This document shows positions 1 through 7,826 of a stretch of 33,463 nt of DNA, piece by piece. Positions within the stretch are counted from its first letter, which is position 1; the number at the start of each line of letters is the position of its first letter. The stretch spans positions 1 to 33,463 of the forward strand of contig JADMIJ010000046.1 of assembly GCA_015478655.1 (NCBI GenBank), read 5' to 3'. Both the position numbers and the translations under genes were made by a program. The notes under the pieces were generated by a model, which was given only the letters and a program-made list of their open reading frames with translations, was not told where the DNA came from and ran no database searches. This DNA is from Acidimicrobiales bacterium. GTDB taxonomy: Bacteria > Actinomycetota > Acidimicrobiia > Acidimicrobiales > RAAP-2.

Positions 1-49
1 CATGTCACTGGCAAAACCAGCGGTCAGCTGGTCCCATGTCGCTGGCAAA
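1..49 (+). repeat. Short direct repeat, 34-bp period
   Basis: CATGTCACTGGCAAA at 1-15 recurs with one change as CATGTCGCTGGCAAA at 35-49. The 34-bp offset is not a multiple of three, so the repeat is not a protein repeat. It falls at the 5' end of the methyltransferase reading frame, and the left copy touches the window edge, so the array may continue outside. Confidence 0.5.
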
Positions 50-728
50 CGACATTGCCGGGACCGGGCGTATACATGGGCTCCAATGTCGCCAGACCGT
101 GGGGGTCGAGCTAGAGCCGGAGTGGGCGGCCATGAGCCCCGACACCATCGTTGGCGACGCCACTGCTCTGCCGTTCCCCGACGCCTCGTTCGACGTGATC
201 GCCACGAGCCCTGCATACGGGAACCGACTGGCCGACCACCACGAGGCAAAGGACGGCAGCCGGCGACACAGCTATACCCACGATCTGGGTCGGCCACTCC
301 ATCCGCAAAACGCCGGGGCGATGCAGTGGAGCAAGGGGAAGGCGGGGGATGCCTACCGCGGCCTGCACCGCTCCGCGTGGTCAGAGGCAGTGCGGGTGCT
401 GCGTCCCGGGGGTCAGTTTGTCCTCAACGTCTCGGACCACGTACGCAAGGGTGAGGTCCAGCCGGTCACGGCATGGCATCTTGACGCCCTCATTGCTCTT
501 GGCCTCATTCTCACCGAGGTCCACGAGATCCCGACCCCGCGGCTCCGGTATGGGGCAAATGCCCGTGCCCGGGTGGGATTCGAGACGATCGCCGTACTCC
601 GTAAGAGAGACAACCCCGGACCGAAGTCCGAGGTTGCCAGCGAGTCCATCTCCACAACGTCATCGCCGACCTCCATTGTAGCTGGTCGGCCCACAGGGAA
701 GTCGATCAGCGATGGCACCCCGACCTGA
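36..728 (+). CDS. DNA methyltransferase, N4-cytosine/N6-adenine type
   Basis: Probable SAM-dependent amino-methyltransferase acting on DNA. Near the N-terminus is a glycine-rich motif I (DIAGTGRIH, residues 6-14). A GVELEPEW acidic strand end follows, then the catalytic motif TSPAYGNRLADH (residues about 59-70), a variant of TSPPY in which the second proline is alanine. Later come RVLRPGGQFVLNVSDH and a C-terminal beta-strand region typical of the fold. The reading frame is open back to the window edge, so the true start may lie upstream; motif I sits unusually close to the chosen ATG, which hints at N-terminal truncation or a missing upstream part. The last about 35 residues are Ser/Thr-rich. 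It overlaps the next gene by 17 bp. Target sequence is unknown; it could protect the element or serve as an orphan regulator of DNA state. Confidence 0.75.
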   Translation: MSLANDIAGTGRIHGLQCRQTVGVELEPEWAAMSPDTIVGDATALPFPDASFDVIATSPAYGNRLADHHEAKDGSRRHSYTHDLGRPLHPQNAGAMQWSKGKAGDAYRGLHRSAWSEAVRVLRPGGQFVLNVSDHVRKGEVQPVTAWHLDALIALGLILTEVHEIPTPRLRYGANARARVGFETIAVLRKRDNPGPKSEVASESISTTSSPTSIVAGRPTGKSISDGTPT

Positions 729-1251
729 CCTTCCGCGCTCCCTCCGTCGCTCTGCGGACGCTCGGGCCGTTCGAGCCGCCCCGCCAGATCATCTGATCTC
801 CGCTGCCGCAGCCGGCATCCTCACGCGGGCGAATACGGAACCTGGCACCCGGGGCCGCCAGGCCGTCGACCGTCTCACGTATCAGCGCCGGACCTCGCCC
901 ATCAAGCGCAAGTACCCGGATCAGAAAGCAAGGGAGCTGGTCGGCCATGAGCAGGCCAGCGTCCGCGAGCACCGGTCCATTTCGGTGCTCTTCGACCGCC
1001 CGGCCCCGTATGGGGTCCTGGAACAACCGACCCGGGGTGAAGCTTGGAGGGCGGGCCGCTACTTGAATCTGACCAGGCTGCTCGCCCAGGGCAAGATCAC
1101 TCCACAGGCCTTCCGCCACCGGGTGGCGGGCTGGGCACCCATTCGTGGGGAGAATTTCCTGGCCGACCCCGATCGGGTGTTGGCCGTTTTGGAGGCCCGC
1201 CGCGCAACCGGGCTGGAGGTTTTTGAGTACCAGTCTGGGCGGCCAGCCTGA
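712..1251 (+). CDS. Hypothetical protein, 179 aa
   Basis: I do not recognise the family. The ATG lies inside the end of the methyltransferase gene and the TGA overlaps the next ATG (TGATG), so it is translationally coupled on both sides. The first half is basic and alanine-rich and probably flexible. The second half reads as a small helical domain (LNLTRLLAQGKITPQAFRHR and on), followed by LADPDRVLAVLEARRATGLEVFEY. Its position inside the methyltransferase-polymerase operon suggests an accessory role in element replication or DNA processing, but no motif supports a specific function. Confidence 0.65.
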   Translation: MAPRPDLPRSLRRSADARAVRAAPPDHLISAAAAGILTRANTEPGTRGRQAVDRLTYQRRTSPIKRKYPDQKARELVGHEQASVREHRSISVLFDRPAPYGVLEQPTRGEAWRAGRYLNLTRLLAQGKITPQAFRHRVAGWAPIRGENFLADPDRVLAVLEARRATGLEVFEYQSGRPA

Positions 1252-1592
1252 TGCAAGCTTTCGACCAACGCTGTCCGTTCTGCGGGTGCCCGGCCGACCA
1301 CCTTCACCATCCCACCGGGAGGGGTTCGGATGGCCGATACCACGATGCGTCTTTTGTCTGCCCTCTTTGTCGGCGCGAGCACATCGTGGAGCATCAGGGC
1401 TGGAACGTGGCCCACATCGGGGACGGATCCAAAGCAGATCACGCGGCCCTCCGTCTTCGTCGTACTGGCCACCTGCTGGTCCGGCTGGGTCAGCGCCATG
1501 GAACCAGTGTCGTGACCGTCCCGGCCATATTCATTCTCGGGCTGGGCCTGATGCTCCAGGACATTGCCGACGACCGGGAGCGGGGCCGATGA
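1251..1592 (+). CDS. HNH-like zinc-binding protein, 113 aa
   Basis: The N-terminal half has a CPFCGC pair (residues 8-13), then HLHHPTGRG, then VCPLCRREH. This is the CxxC...HH..GR...CxxC..H layout of small HNH or HNH-like zinc-finger proteins, so a nuclease or DNA-binding role is plausible. I cannot point to all catalytic residues: the central Asn of HNH is not evident. The C-terminal half is helical and hydrophobic (VTVPAIFILGLGLMLQDI). Start and stop overlap the neighbouring genes (TGATG upstream, ATGA downstream), placing it firmly in one operon with the polymerase-like gene that follows. Confidence 0.7.
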   Translation: MQAFDQRCPFCGCPADHLHHPTGRGSDGRYHDASFVCPLCRREHIVEHQGWNVAHIGDGSKADHAALRLRRTGHLLVRLGQRHGTSVVTVPAIFILGLGLMLQDIADDRERGR

Positions 1593-4500
1593 ACCCGAAA
1601 CGGCCCAACAACGAGAGTCGGCGGACGCGGGAGAGGCGGCAAGCAGAAGAGGCTGCTGCCCTGCGGATGGAATTGTCCACTCGTGGGGTCAATCTCCGGG
1701 GTTGGCCCGGTGGCAAGCCCATGGCAATCAAGCGACCACCCACCTACTCACCCCGTCTCGCGGAACGGGTCAGCCTGGTCATGGTGGCCGCAGCCGAGCT
1801 AGGCGCCATGCGGGAGACGTTTGGACTCGGGGCTTACCTCGTGATCGCTGGTCCATCGACATTGGACGCCGGGATCATTGTGTCTGACACCCTCGACGCC
1901 GAAGCACTCAAAGGAATAGAGACGTGGGCCAGGAACCATCGGGTTATCACCGCCGCGGGGTCACGTCGTTGGGCCGTGGTCACTGTCAGCCAGTTCTTCG
2001 ACCCTCGGCGTGGCACCTTTGTCCAACGGACCTACAGCGGCAGCGGATGGTTCATCGGTGCGGACCTCGGCCGGGTATTTGGGCTGACCGCCGAGCACGT
2101 CGTACCCCGGCGTGGTCGCAATGCTGGGTCGTGGGAGATCTACCCGCCCGGATGGGGTTACATAGGCCCAAAGCAGAACGTGCGCAAGGCCTCGCCTCAT
2201 CGTCCACCACTTCGGATCTCGTCCGGACGTACCGGGTGGCAAGTCGAGTTCGGCCCCGTAGAGCACGGGAACGGGAAGCAACGCAACGGCCAGTATTCCC
2301 GTGGGGACTTCCTCGACGTGCTCTCGCTCGCCGACTCCCAAGACGGGGACAGGGCGGCTGACTTCTCCCAGCACCGTGTGAATTTCGGACTCGCGCCTCA
2401 TTCCATGCCCATCGCCGTCCCCGTTACCGGCGAAGGAGCACAGCAGATGGCTGACGCGGTGGCAGCCGTCCACGAGCTGGCCCTGGTCCTGGACGAGAAA
2501 GCGGCTGATTGGTTCACTACGGCTCAGGACCGGGCCGAAGGTCGGGGACGGATCGACCTCTGTCGCACGCCGACCCCGGGCACTCTGGCGGCCCAGATTC
2601 CGGCGCGTTTCGGGGTCCGAGCACCAATGGCCACATTCGACCTGACCGAAGAGGAGCACCTGAGGTGGGCAGAGAGCTTCCACGGTGGCTGGACCGATGC
2701 ATGTCCCAAACTGCTCGGTACCCCGTTCCCGGCAGTGACGCTCGACGTGTCCTCCTGCTTCCCTCTCGTGGCCCACCTCATCGGCTGGTGGGAGGTGCTC
2801 TGTGCCGACGGGATCGGGCGGCAGAACAGGACCGACGCTCTGCGCCGGCTCTGCGAGAGATCGATCGCGGACCCGGCCGTGGTCCTTGACCCGGCTGTGT
2901 GGAAGCAGTTTGGCTGCTGTCTGGTGACGGTCCAACCGGATGGGGAGCCCTTCCCTGTCGAGGTCGAGGACAAGCACCGGCCCGACGGCCGGCTCGAAGT
3001 GGTCCCGCTCTATTCACCTGACCGCCCGATGCACTACTCGGCTCTTGACGTACTGGCCGCGGCGGTGCTCTCGGGGCAGGTGCCCGAGATCCTGTCAGCA
3101 ACGGCCTACCGACCGATCGGCCACCAAACCAGTCTGCGCCTTCGCTTGCCCATGCTCCCGGGGCTCACCCTCACGCCGGAGGATGACCCAGCGGTTGAGC
3201 TGGTGGCCCGGCGCCGGAATGCCAAAGCAGCCGGTGACATCGTGCTGGGCGCCGAGCTGCGGGTTGTGGTCAACGCCCTGACCTATGGCAACCTCTGCCG
3301 GTTTGATCGCGAGCTGAGCAAGGTGGGCCAGACCTGGGTACGACGTGAACGGCCCGGACCACTCAACTGCATGCCCATTGCCTCGTCGGTCACCGCCGGC
3401 TCGCACTTGCTCCTCGCCGTGCTCGACCGGATTGTGAGGGACAAGGGCGGTCTCGTTGCCTACCGGGCCAGCGACTCATCCATCGTCCCTTCCAGCCCCC
3501 TCGGGGGGGAACAGCCACTTACTGGTGGCGGGGTGATACACGCCCTGTCGTGGTCTGAGGTCGACAGCATTGTGGCCCCATTCGATGCTCTCTCACCCGA
3601 CCCCGAATGGACCGTATGGAAGGTCGACCGGGGAACGGAAACTGAACCAATGCAGGCCGTCATTTTCGGACCAAACCGTCATGCCGAGGTAGTCGGTGAT
3701 GAGGTGGTCGATCTGACCGAAGCCCAACTGGGAGGGGTCTATTCGGACCCACCGAGCATGAGGGGAAGAGACGGCAAGATTCGGGCCTGGTCCCTCCCTG
3801 CCGTGGCTCGTGAAGTTGCCTATGCCGTCGACCGCAACCAGGATCCAGACAAGGCCGTTCGGCCCGATGCTCTATGGGACGCGGGGTCGGTCTTGGCCTT
3901 CCCTGCCCTGCGCCGGCTCAGTGCCAGGACGCCCGAGATGGTGAGGCTCTTGCCGTCAGCGCTTGGGCCAAGGCCGGGCACTCGCTATGCGGAGGCCAGC
4001 GAAGACGAATGGAGCCTCTCATCATGCGGTCGCATCGTGGTCGCCTTCGACCCCGGCGGTGCGCTGGATGACTGGTCAAGCCTTGGTTGGGTCGACAAGC
4101 ACACCGGGGAGCCGGTCCGGGTCACCACCGACACATTGAACCGCAATGCCGTTGCCGTCGAGTCCCTCGACCGTCGGGCCATTCAGTGGTCCCGTCGGCC
4201 ATTGGGCGAGCCCATCGAGTCAGTCACCGTAAACGCCGATCTCCTGTCCCACCGTGGCCTTGTGTCTGGAGTCCTCGACGCCAATGGGGATGGGATTGGA
4301 GGCTCCGATCTGTGGAACCGGCGGGTCGTTTACGACGAGAGCAACGCTGCGGCCTTCGTCGTGGCCGAGGCTGACCGCCTCGGCCCATCAGCCTTCGCCG
4401 GTCGGTACGGGGTACCCATCAGCACGGCCGAGAAGCTGTCGGCAGGCAGGGCGCCGGGCCGGGGCACCGTCCACAAGGTGCTCGCTGCTGTCGGGCCGGA

Positions 4501-4774
4501 CGGCAATCGAGCATGTGCGCTCGACGGCTGCACCGAGCCGGTGTCCCGGACCAATGCCATCTTCTGCTGCAAGGCCCATCGGGACCGGGCATTCAGGCAG
4601 CGTCGGCAGGCCGAGCGGGAGAGACTGCTCAGTGCCCCCAAACGGCCACGGAAGGCAGCATCCGATCCGTTCGCCGGCCTTCCCCGATGCGTCCGGTGTG
4701 AGGCCGTCATGGCAGGCACCGCCGACCGCGGTGATGGCGTGTGCTTCTCCTGTGACGAGGAGGGGGTGGCATAG
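1589..4774 (+). CDS. Divergent family B DNA polymerase-like protein with C-terminal zinc fingers
   Basis: 1061 aa from the ATG at 1589, which overlaps the upstream TGA (ATGA); the frame is open further 5', but that part lies over two other coupled genes. Three polymerase motifs occur in the right order and spacing. Motif A is TLDVSSCFP (Asp386, compare DxxSLYP). Motif B is VVNALTYGN (Asn562-Tyr566-Gly567, compare NSxYG). Motif C is AYRASDSS (Asp629, compare YxDTDS), which keeps the essential second Asp but has Ala in place of the first. The N-terminal about 300 residues fit a decayed or divergent RNase H-like 3'-5' exonuclease (GWFIGADLGRVFGL; MADAVAAVHEL), though the exonuclease motifs are weak. 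After the palm comes a long C-terminal part, a helix-turn-helix-like stretch (FAGRYGVPISTAEKLSAGR), then CALDGC...FCCKAHRDRAFRQRR and a CVRC...CFSC zinc ribbon. It probably replicates the element, in the cytoplasm, together with the ATPase encoded next. The assignment rests on motifs I can see, not on a database match. Confidence 0.6.
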   Translation: MNPKRPNNESRRTRERRQAEEAAALRMELSTRGVNLRGWPGGKPMAIKRPPTYSPRLAERVSLVMVAAAELGAMRETFGLGAYLVIAGPSTLDAGIIVSDTLDAEALKGIETWARNHRVITAAGSRRWAVVTVSQFFDPRRGTFVQRTYSGSGWFIGADLGRVFGLTAEHVVPRRGRNAGSWEIYPPGWGYIGPKQNVRKASPHRPPLRISSGRTGWQVEFGPVEHGNGKQRNGQYSRGDFLDVLSLADSQDGDRAADFSQHRVNFGLAPHSMPIAVPVTGEGAQQMADAVAAVHELALVLDEKAADWFTTAQDRAEGRGRIDLCRTPTPGTLAAQIPARFGVRAPMATFDLTEEEHLRWAESFHGGWTDACPKLLGTPFPAVTLDVSSCFPLVAHLIGWWEVLCADGIGRQNRTDALRRLCERSIADPAVVLDPAVWKQFGCCLVTVQPDGEPFPVEVEDKHRPDGRLEVVPLYSPDRPMHYSALDVLAAAVLSGQVPEILSATAYRPIGHQTSLRLRLPMLPGLTLTPEDDPAVELVARRRNAKAAGDIVLGAELRVVVNALTYGNLCRFDRELSKVGQTWVRRERPGPLNCMPIASSVTAGSHLLLAVLDRIVRDKGGLVAYRASDSSIVPSSPLGGEQPLTGGGVIHALSWSEVDSIVAPFDALSPDPEWTVWKVDRGTETEPMQAVIFGPNRHAEVVGDEVVDLTEAQLGGVYSDPPSMRGRDGKIRAWSLPAVAREVAYAVDRNQDPDKAVRPDALWDAGSVLAFPALRRLSARTPEMVRLLPSALGPRPGTRYAEASEDEWSLSSCGRIVVAFDPGGALDDWSSLGWVDKHTGEPVRVTTDTLNRNAVAVESLDRRAIQWSRRPLGEPIESVTVNADLLSHRGLVSGVLDANGDGIGGSDLWNRRVVYDESNAAAFVVAEADRLGPSAFAGRYGVPISTAEKLSAGRAPGRGTVHKVLAAVGPDGNRACALDGCTEPVSRTNAIFCCKAHRDRAFRQRRQAERERLLSAPKRPRKAASDPFAGLPRCVRCEAVMAGTADRGDGVCFSCDEEGVA

Positions 4775-5926
4775 ATGACCGTGGCCCCTCCCGAGGCGAT
4801 CGCCCTCAATGACGTGGTGACCGCTCATCAGGAGACTCTCTGGATGCCAGACCCCAGCACCCTTCTGGTCACCCTTGCCACCGTGGTCGGAAATCGGATG
4901 GCCGGTGATCCCATCTGGCTGATGCTCATTGGCGCTCCATCCTCTGGCAAGACCGAGATCGTGGAGTCCTTCGCAGAACTGCCCGAGGTGCACTGGCTCA
5001 GCAGCACGACCAAGGCCGGACTACTGAGTGGGGCGGTCGGCGAGGGTGGCACCGGTGGCCTGCTGTGCACGATCGGCGATCGCGGGCTGCTCATCATCAA
5101 GGACTTCACCACCATCCTGTCCGAACATTCATCAACCCGGAATGAGGTGCTGGCCATATTTCGGGAGATGTTCGAAGGCAAGTTCGACAGGGCTGTCGGG
5201 ACCGGCGGCGGCGTTGTCCTGAGATGGCGGGGCCACGTCGGGTGTATCGCCTGCACTACCCAGGCCGTCGACCAGGTGAGCATGGCCGCGTTCGGTGAGC
5301 GGTGGGTACGGTGGCGACTCCCAGCCACCAGCCACGATGACCGGTTCCTTGCCGGGCTGACCGCCCTGGAAAACCAGGGCAAACAGCAAGACCAGCGTGC
5401 CAAGCGGCAACGGGTAGTGGCCGACTTTCTCGCCAACCTGGCTATTCCTGACCTGCCCCCGCCACTCACGTCACGCGAGCAGGAGCGGCTTGGCCTATTG
5501 GCCGACCTCGGTACCCGGTGCCGCAGTGAGGTGACCCGAGATGGGGGCAGCGGCGATCGGATCGAACTGATCCCCGACCCCGAGGAACTGCCCCGACTCA
5601 TCTCGGAGCTGGCCCAATTGTCCGCGGGACTCACGGTAATCGGCGTGGGCGACGAGGACCGTTGGCGGCTTCTGGTGGGCTGCGCGTTGGGAGGCATGGA
5701 GAGCCTACGCCGGCAGGCCGTCGACATACTTCTCGGCGCCCCCAATGGCCATACCACTGCAACGATCGCCGCACGGGCCGGGTTGCCACGAACCTCTATG
5801 CACCGGCACCTGGAGAACCTCACCGCATTGGGTGTGCTCGACAGGATCGACGGCCCGCCGGAGATTTGGTTCACGTCAGACTGGCTGCGGGACCGCTGGA
5901 CGGCCGTAAGTGGGGAGGGGCTGTGA
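4775..5926 (+). CDS. P-loop ATPase with C-terminal winged helix
   Basis: 383 aa, starting directly after the polymerase stop codon. Walker A is GAPSSGKT (Gly53 to Thr60); the Walker B strand is GLLIIKDF (Asp110), followed by a sensor-like segment VGCIACTTQAVD and an arginine-containing stretch FGERWVRWRLP. The last about 70 residues (TIAARAGLPRTSMHRHLENLTALGVLDRI) are a clear winged helix-turn-helix. The layout resembles AAA-type replication initiators or helicase loaders of phages and plasmids, so it may load or assist the adjacent polymerase. A transcriptional role through the winged helix is an alternative. Membership of a named family was not determined. Confidence 0.7.
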   Translation: MTVAPPEAIALNDVVTAHQETLWMPDPSTLLVTLATVVGNRMAGDPIWLMLIGAPSSGKTEIVESFAELPEVHWLSSTTKAGLLSGAVGEGGTGGLLCTIGDRGLLIIKDFTTILSEHSSTRNEVLAIFREMFEGKFDRAVGTGGGVVLRWRGHVGCIACTTQAVDQVSMAAFGERWVRWRLPATSHDDRFLAGLTALENQGKQQDQRAKRQRVVADFLANLAIPDLPPPLTSREQERLGLLADLGTRCRSEVTRDGGSGDRIELIPDPEELPRLISELAQLSAGLTVIGVGDEDRWRLLVGCALGGMESLRRQAVDILLGAPNGHTTATIAARAGLPRTSMHRHLENLTALGVLDRIDGPPEIWFTSDWLRDRWTAVSGEGL

Positions 5927-6282
5927 TGCCCGAGCGGCCCGCGGACAAACACAGACTGACTAAGCCCACGATCCGTCGACGGCGCCGATTCCCCGCCCCC
6001 TTTGACCGGTCGCTCTCGCTTGAATACCAAAAGGCCTATGACGTGACCCCGGAGGCCGCCGATTTACTTGTGGCCATATGGCAGAGCGACCCTGAGGACC
6101 TGGCCATGGCGGCCCTGGTGCTGACGGCCACCACGGACGCCTTGGAGGCCGGAGCGGGAACCGCCGATCAGAAGGACATAGAGGCCAGGGTCGACGCCCT
6201 ACGCCGGAAGACGGATAACCCAAGTGGTCTCGACCTATGGCGAGCCATCGCCCGGGATGTTGTCCTGAGGGAGAAGGACTGA
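5926..6282 (+). CDS. Hypothetical protein, 118 aa
   Basis: The ATG overlaps the ATPase stop (TGATG), which fixes the start and places it in the same operon. The N-terminus is very basic (TIRRRRRFPAPFDRSLS). The middle and C-terminus are helical: YDVTPEAADLLVAIWQSDPEDLAMAALVLTA..., then IEARVDALRRKTDNPSGLDLWRAIARD. No catalytic or metal motif is visible and I do not recognise the family. A small adaptor or DNA-associated accessory of the replication module is possible but is only inferred from position. Confidence 0.6.
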   Translation: MPERPADKHRLTKPTIRRRRRFPAPFDRSLSLEYQKAYDVTPEAADLLVAIWQSDPEDLAMAALVLTATTDALEAGAGTADQKDIEARVDALRRKTDNPSGLDLWRAIARDVVLREKD

Positions 6283-6286
6283 TCCT

Positions 6287-6595
6287 ATGGGGACCATCCG
6301 CCACAGGTCACCCGAGAACCCTGCCACCCGGGCCAGTACCGACACGAAGGCTTCACTATGCACGATGGCCGGATGGTTGGAGGGGAAAACAGGGGTGGTC
6401 GGCTCTGACATAGGGACCTCTCAAGGGCGGGGGAGCGGAGGTAATCGTACCTCCGGCCAAAGGCGGACCAACAGGGTATGTCGGGGCATTCGATCAAAGC
6501 TCCGGAACATAGAGCGTGCCCTGAGGATGCCTCACCGATTCCTCGGCCACTTCCGCTCCTGCGACGGTCGGTGGACGGTACGGGAGAAGGGATGA
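6287..6595 (+). CDS. Doubtful ORF, 102 aa
   Basis: An open frame four bases after the previous stop, ending just before the GTG of the next gene. Composition is low in hydrophobic residues and rich in Arg, Gly, Ser and Thr, with no recognisable motif, and the frame contains a perfect 8-bp hairpin (6436-6455). It may be a real fast-evolving gene, because spacing in this operon is tight, or simply an intercistronic region. I lean slightly towards non-coding. Confidence 0.3.
   Translation: MGTIRHRSPENPATRASTDTKASLCTMAGWLEGKTGVVGSDIGTSQGRGSGGNRTSGQRRTNRVCRGIRSKLRNIERALRMPHRFLGHFRSCDGRWTVREKG
6436..6455. other. Perfect hairpin, 8-bp stem
   Basis: CGGAGGTA (6436-6443), loop ATCG, TACCTCCG (6448-6455). 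There is no T-run after it, so it is not a typical intrinsic terminator. It lies between the 118-aa gene and the zinc-ribbon gene and could be an RNA processing or stabilising element within the operon transcript. Confidence 0.4.
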
Positions 6596-6599
6596 GCCG

Positions 6600-7259
6600 G
6601 TGAGGTACTACCCCGTGGAGTGTCCGAAGTGCGGGCACGCTTGGCAATCTCGATCCGAAAGCGGCCGTACTCAATGCCCGCGTCCGCCCACCGGTTGCGG
6701 AAGTCGGGTCTATGTCCCCCTTGCCGTCAGACAGGCGGCAGCCGAGGGCATGGAGAGGCGGCAATTGGCCCCCTCCTGCCAACCGAGCCCAAAGCCGGCC
6801 CCTGAGAGCCCTGTGGCGTCTGTAGCGTCCACTCATAGCCCCCCAACCGCTCGCGGGACCCTGCCTGACAGGACTGGTGGAATCACTTACATAGATGCCG
6901 CCTCCCGGGCCGTGAACCTTGTTGCCGCGTTCATGGGGATGGGGTCACCAGACCCGCCGGAAACCGAACCGGAGATACAGCCGAATCCGATTGCACCGTC
7001 GGCGCCCCCTTCACCGCCGGTCCCGACACAGGTAACCCCTCAGCCGGAACCGGCCGACTGGAGCCAGCCCCATCCCTATGTCTTGGAGGTGAGTTGCGGC
7101 TGCCCATGCTGGTGGCACAACACGGACCCACCAGCCGTGGTCCAATGCCCTCGACATGGTCCGGTGACGGTTCGCAGCATGCACTCGTCGGATGCCGGCT
7201 CAGCGCCATCGGTGCCATTGCCGTCCTCGATTTCTGAGACTCCGGACTACTTGGTATGA
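6600..7259 (+). CDS. Zinc-ribbon, proline-rich protein, 219 aa
   Basis: GTG start at 6600. The N-terminal 40 residues are a zinc ribbon: CPKCGHAW, then QCPRPPTGCGSRVYVPLAVR. A long Pro/Ala/Ser/Gln-rich linker follows (about residues 50-150), and a second cysteine/histidine cluster near the C-terminus (VSCGCPCWWHN...VQCPRHGPV). Such ribbons usually bind nucleic acid or scaffold proteins. It is the last clear gene of the polymerase operon; the following about 190 bp hold no gene I can support. Function unknown; a DNA- or RNA-binding accessory protein is the most reasonable reading. Confidence 0.6.
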   Translation: MRYYPVECPKCGHAWQSRSESGRTQCPRPPTGCGSRVYVPLAVRQAAAEGMERRQLAPSCQPSPKPAPESPVASVASTHSPPTARGTLPDRTGGITYIDAASRAVNLVAAFMGMGSPDPPETEPEIQPNPIAPSAPPSPPVPTQVTPQPEPADWSQPHPYVLEVSCGCPCWWHNTDPPAVVQCPRHGPVTVRSMHSSDAGSAPSVPLPSSISETPDYLV

Positions 7260-7447
7260 CGCTCACCCAAGGCGGACTGAACGGATGTACCCGCAGCACA
7301 TCTCGGGTGTGACGGAACCTGGCGGAACAATCCAGGAACCCCGCGACTAGGGCAACCAATGGGGATCCCGCGCACTCAGGTTAAGCCCGTCCTTCCGATT
7401 GTCGATAACAACTTCCAGTACATCTCCGGACCGCTTGCGAGGCAACG

Positions 7448-7663
7448 ATGGGCGAATATACGAAGAGCCGACTGACGATAGACATCTATCCGGATATTTC
7501 GAAGAGATCGACGAAGTTGCTGGCCGAACTCGTTCGACAAGTAGCCGACCAGATCGAAAACCACAGCAATTTGGATCGGCACACGGGTCCCGTAGTGGAA
7601 CTGACAGGGATTGGAGACAACGTTGGACGCTGGAGGTGGACCCCACACAAGATTCGCTGGTAA
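7448..7663 (+). CDS. Small hypothetical protein, 71 aa
   Basis: ATG preceded by a GAGG purine stretch. The protein has a regular beta-strand-then-helix start (SRLTIDIYPDISKRSTKLLAELVRQVADQIENH) and a conserved-looking tail, PVVELTGIGDNVGRWRW. This is more protein-like than the competing frames at the same place (a 109-aa frame on the plus strand and about 90-aa frames on the minus strand). No family recognised. It sits alone between the replication operon and the DUF4145 gene. Confidence 0.45.
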   Translation: MGEYTKSRLTIDIYPDISKRSTKLLAELVRQVADQIENHSNLDRHTGPVVELTGIGDNVGRWRWTPHKIRW

Positions 7664-7814
7664 CGCATCCGTCAGGATTGGGCTTGAAGCAGTTTCAACA
7701 ACATAGAAGAAAGCCGCCCTCTCAGTAGAGGAATTCTCGGCTCTGTGGGTGGTGCCAACCGTCCACCTCCGTGCTTCTGTGGCTCTAGAAGTGATTCCGT
7801 TTGGTCTGGCCTTC

Positions 7815-7820
7815 TATGAT
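7815..7820 (+). promoter_or_regulatory. -10 box (TATGAT) for the DUF4145 gene, leaderless
   Basis: TATGAT lies exactly 6 bases before the ATG at 7827, the spacing expected when transcription begins at the start codon. A GTGATT at 7791-7796, 18 bp upstream, could be a weak -35. It argues for the ATG at 7827 over the upstream GTG at 7749. Confidence 0.5.
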
Positions 7821-7826
7821 TTGCTC

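Noticed and set aside
1145-1588. 148 extra N-terminal codons for the polymerase-like protein
   Set aside because: They overlap two other coupled genes in another frame, are rich in Pro/Arg/Ser/Trp, and the ATG at 1589 shares ATGA with the preceding stop.
7399-7728. 109-codon plus-strand frame overlapping the 71-aa gene
   Set aside because: Polar, low-complexity sequence with no secondary-structure pattern; the 7448-7663 frame is more protein-like.
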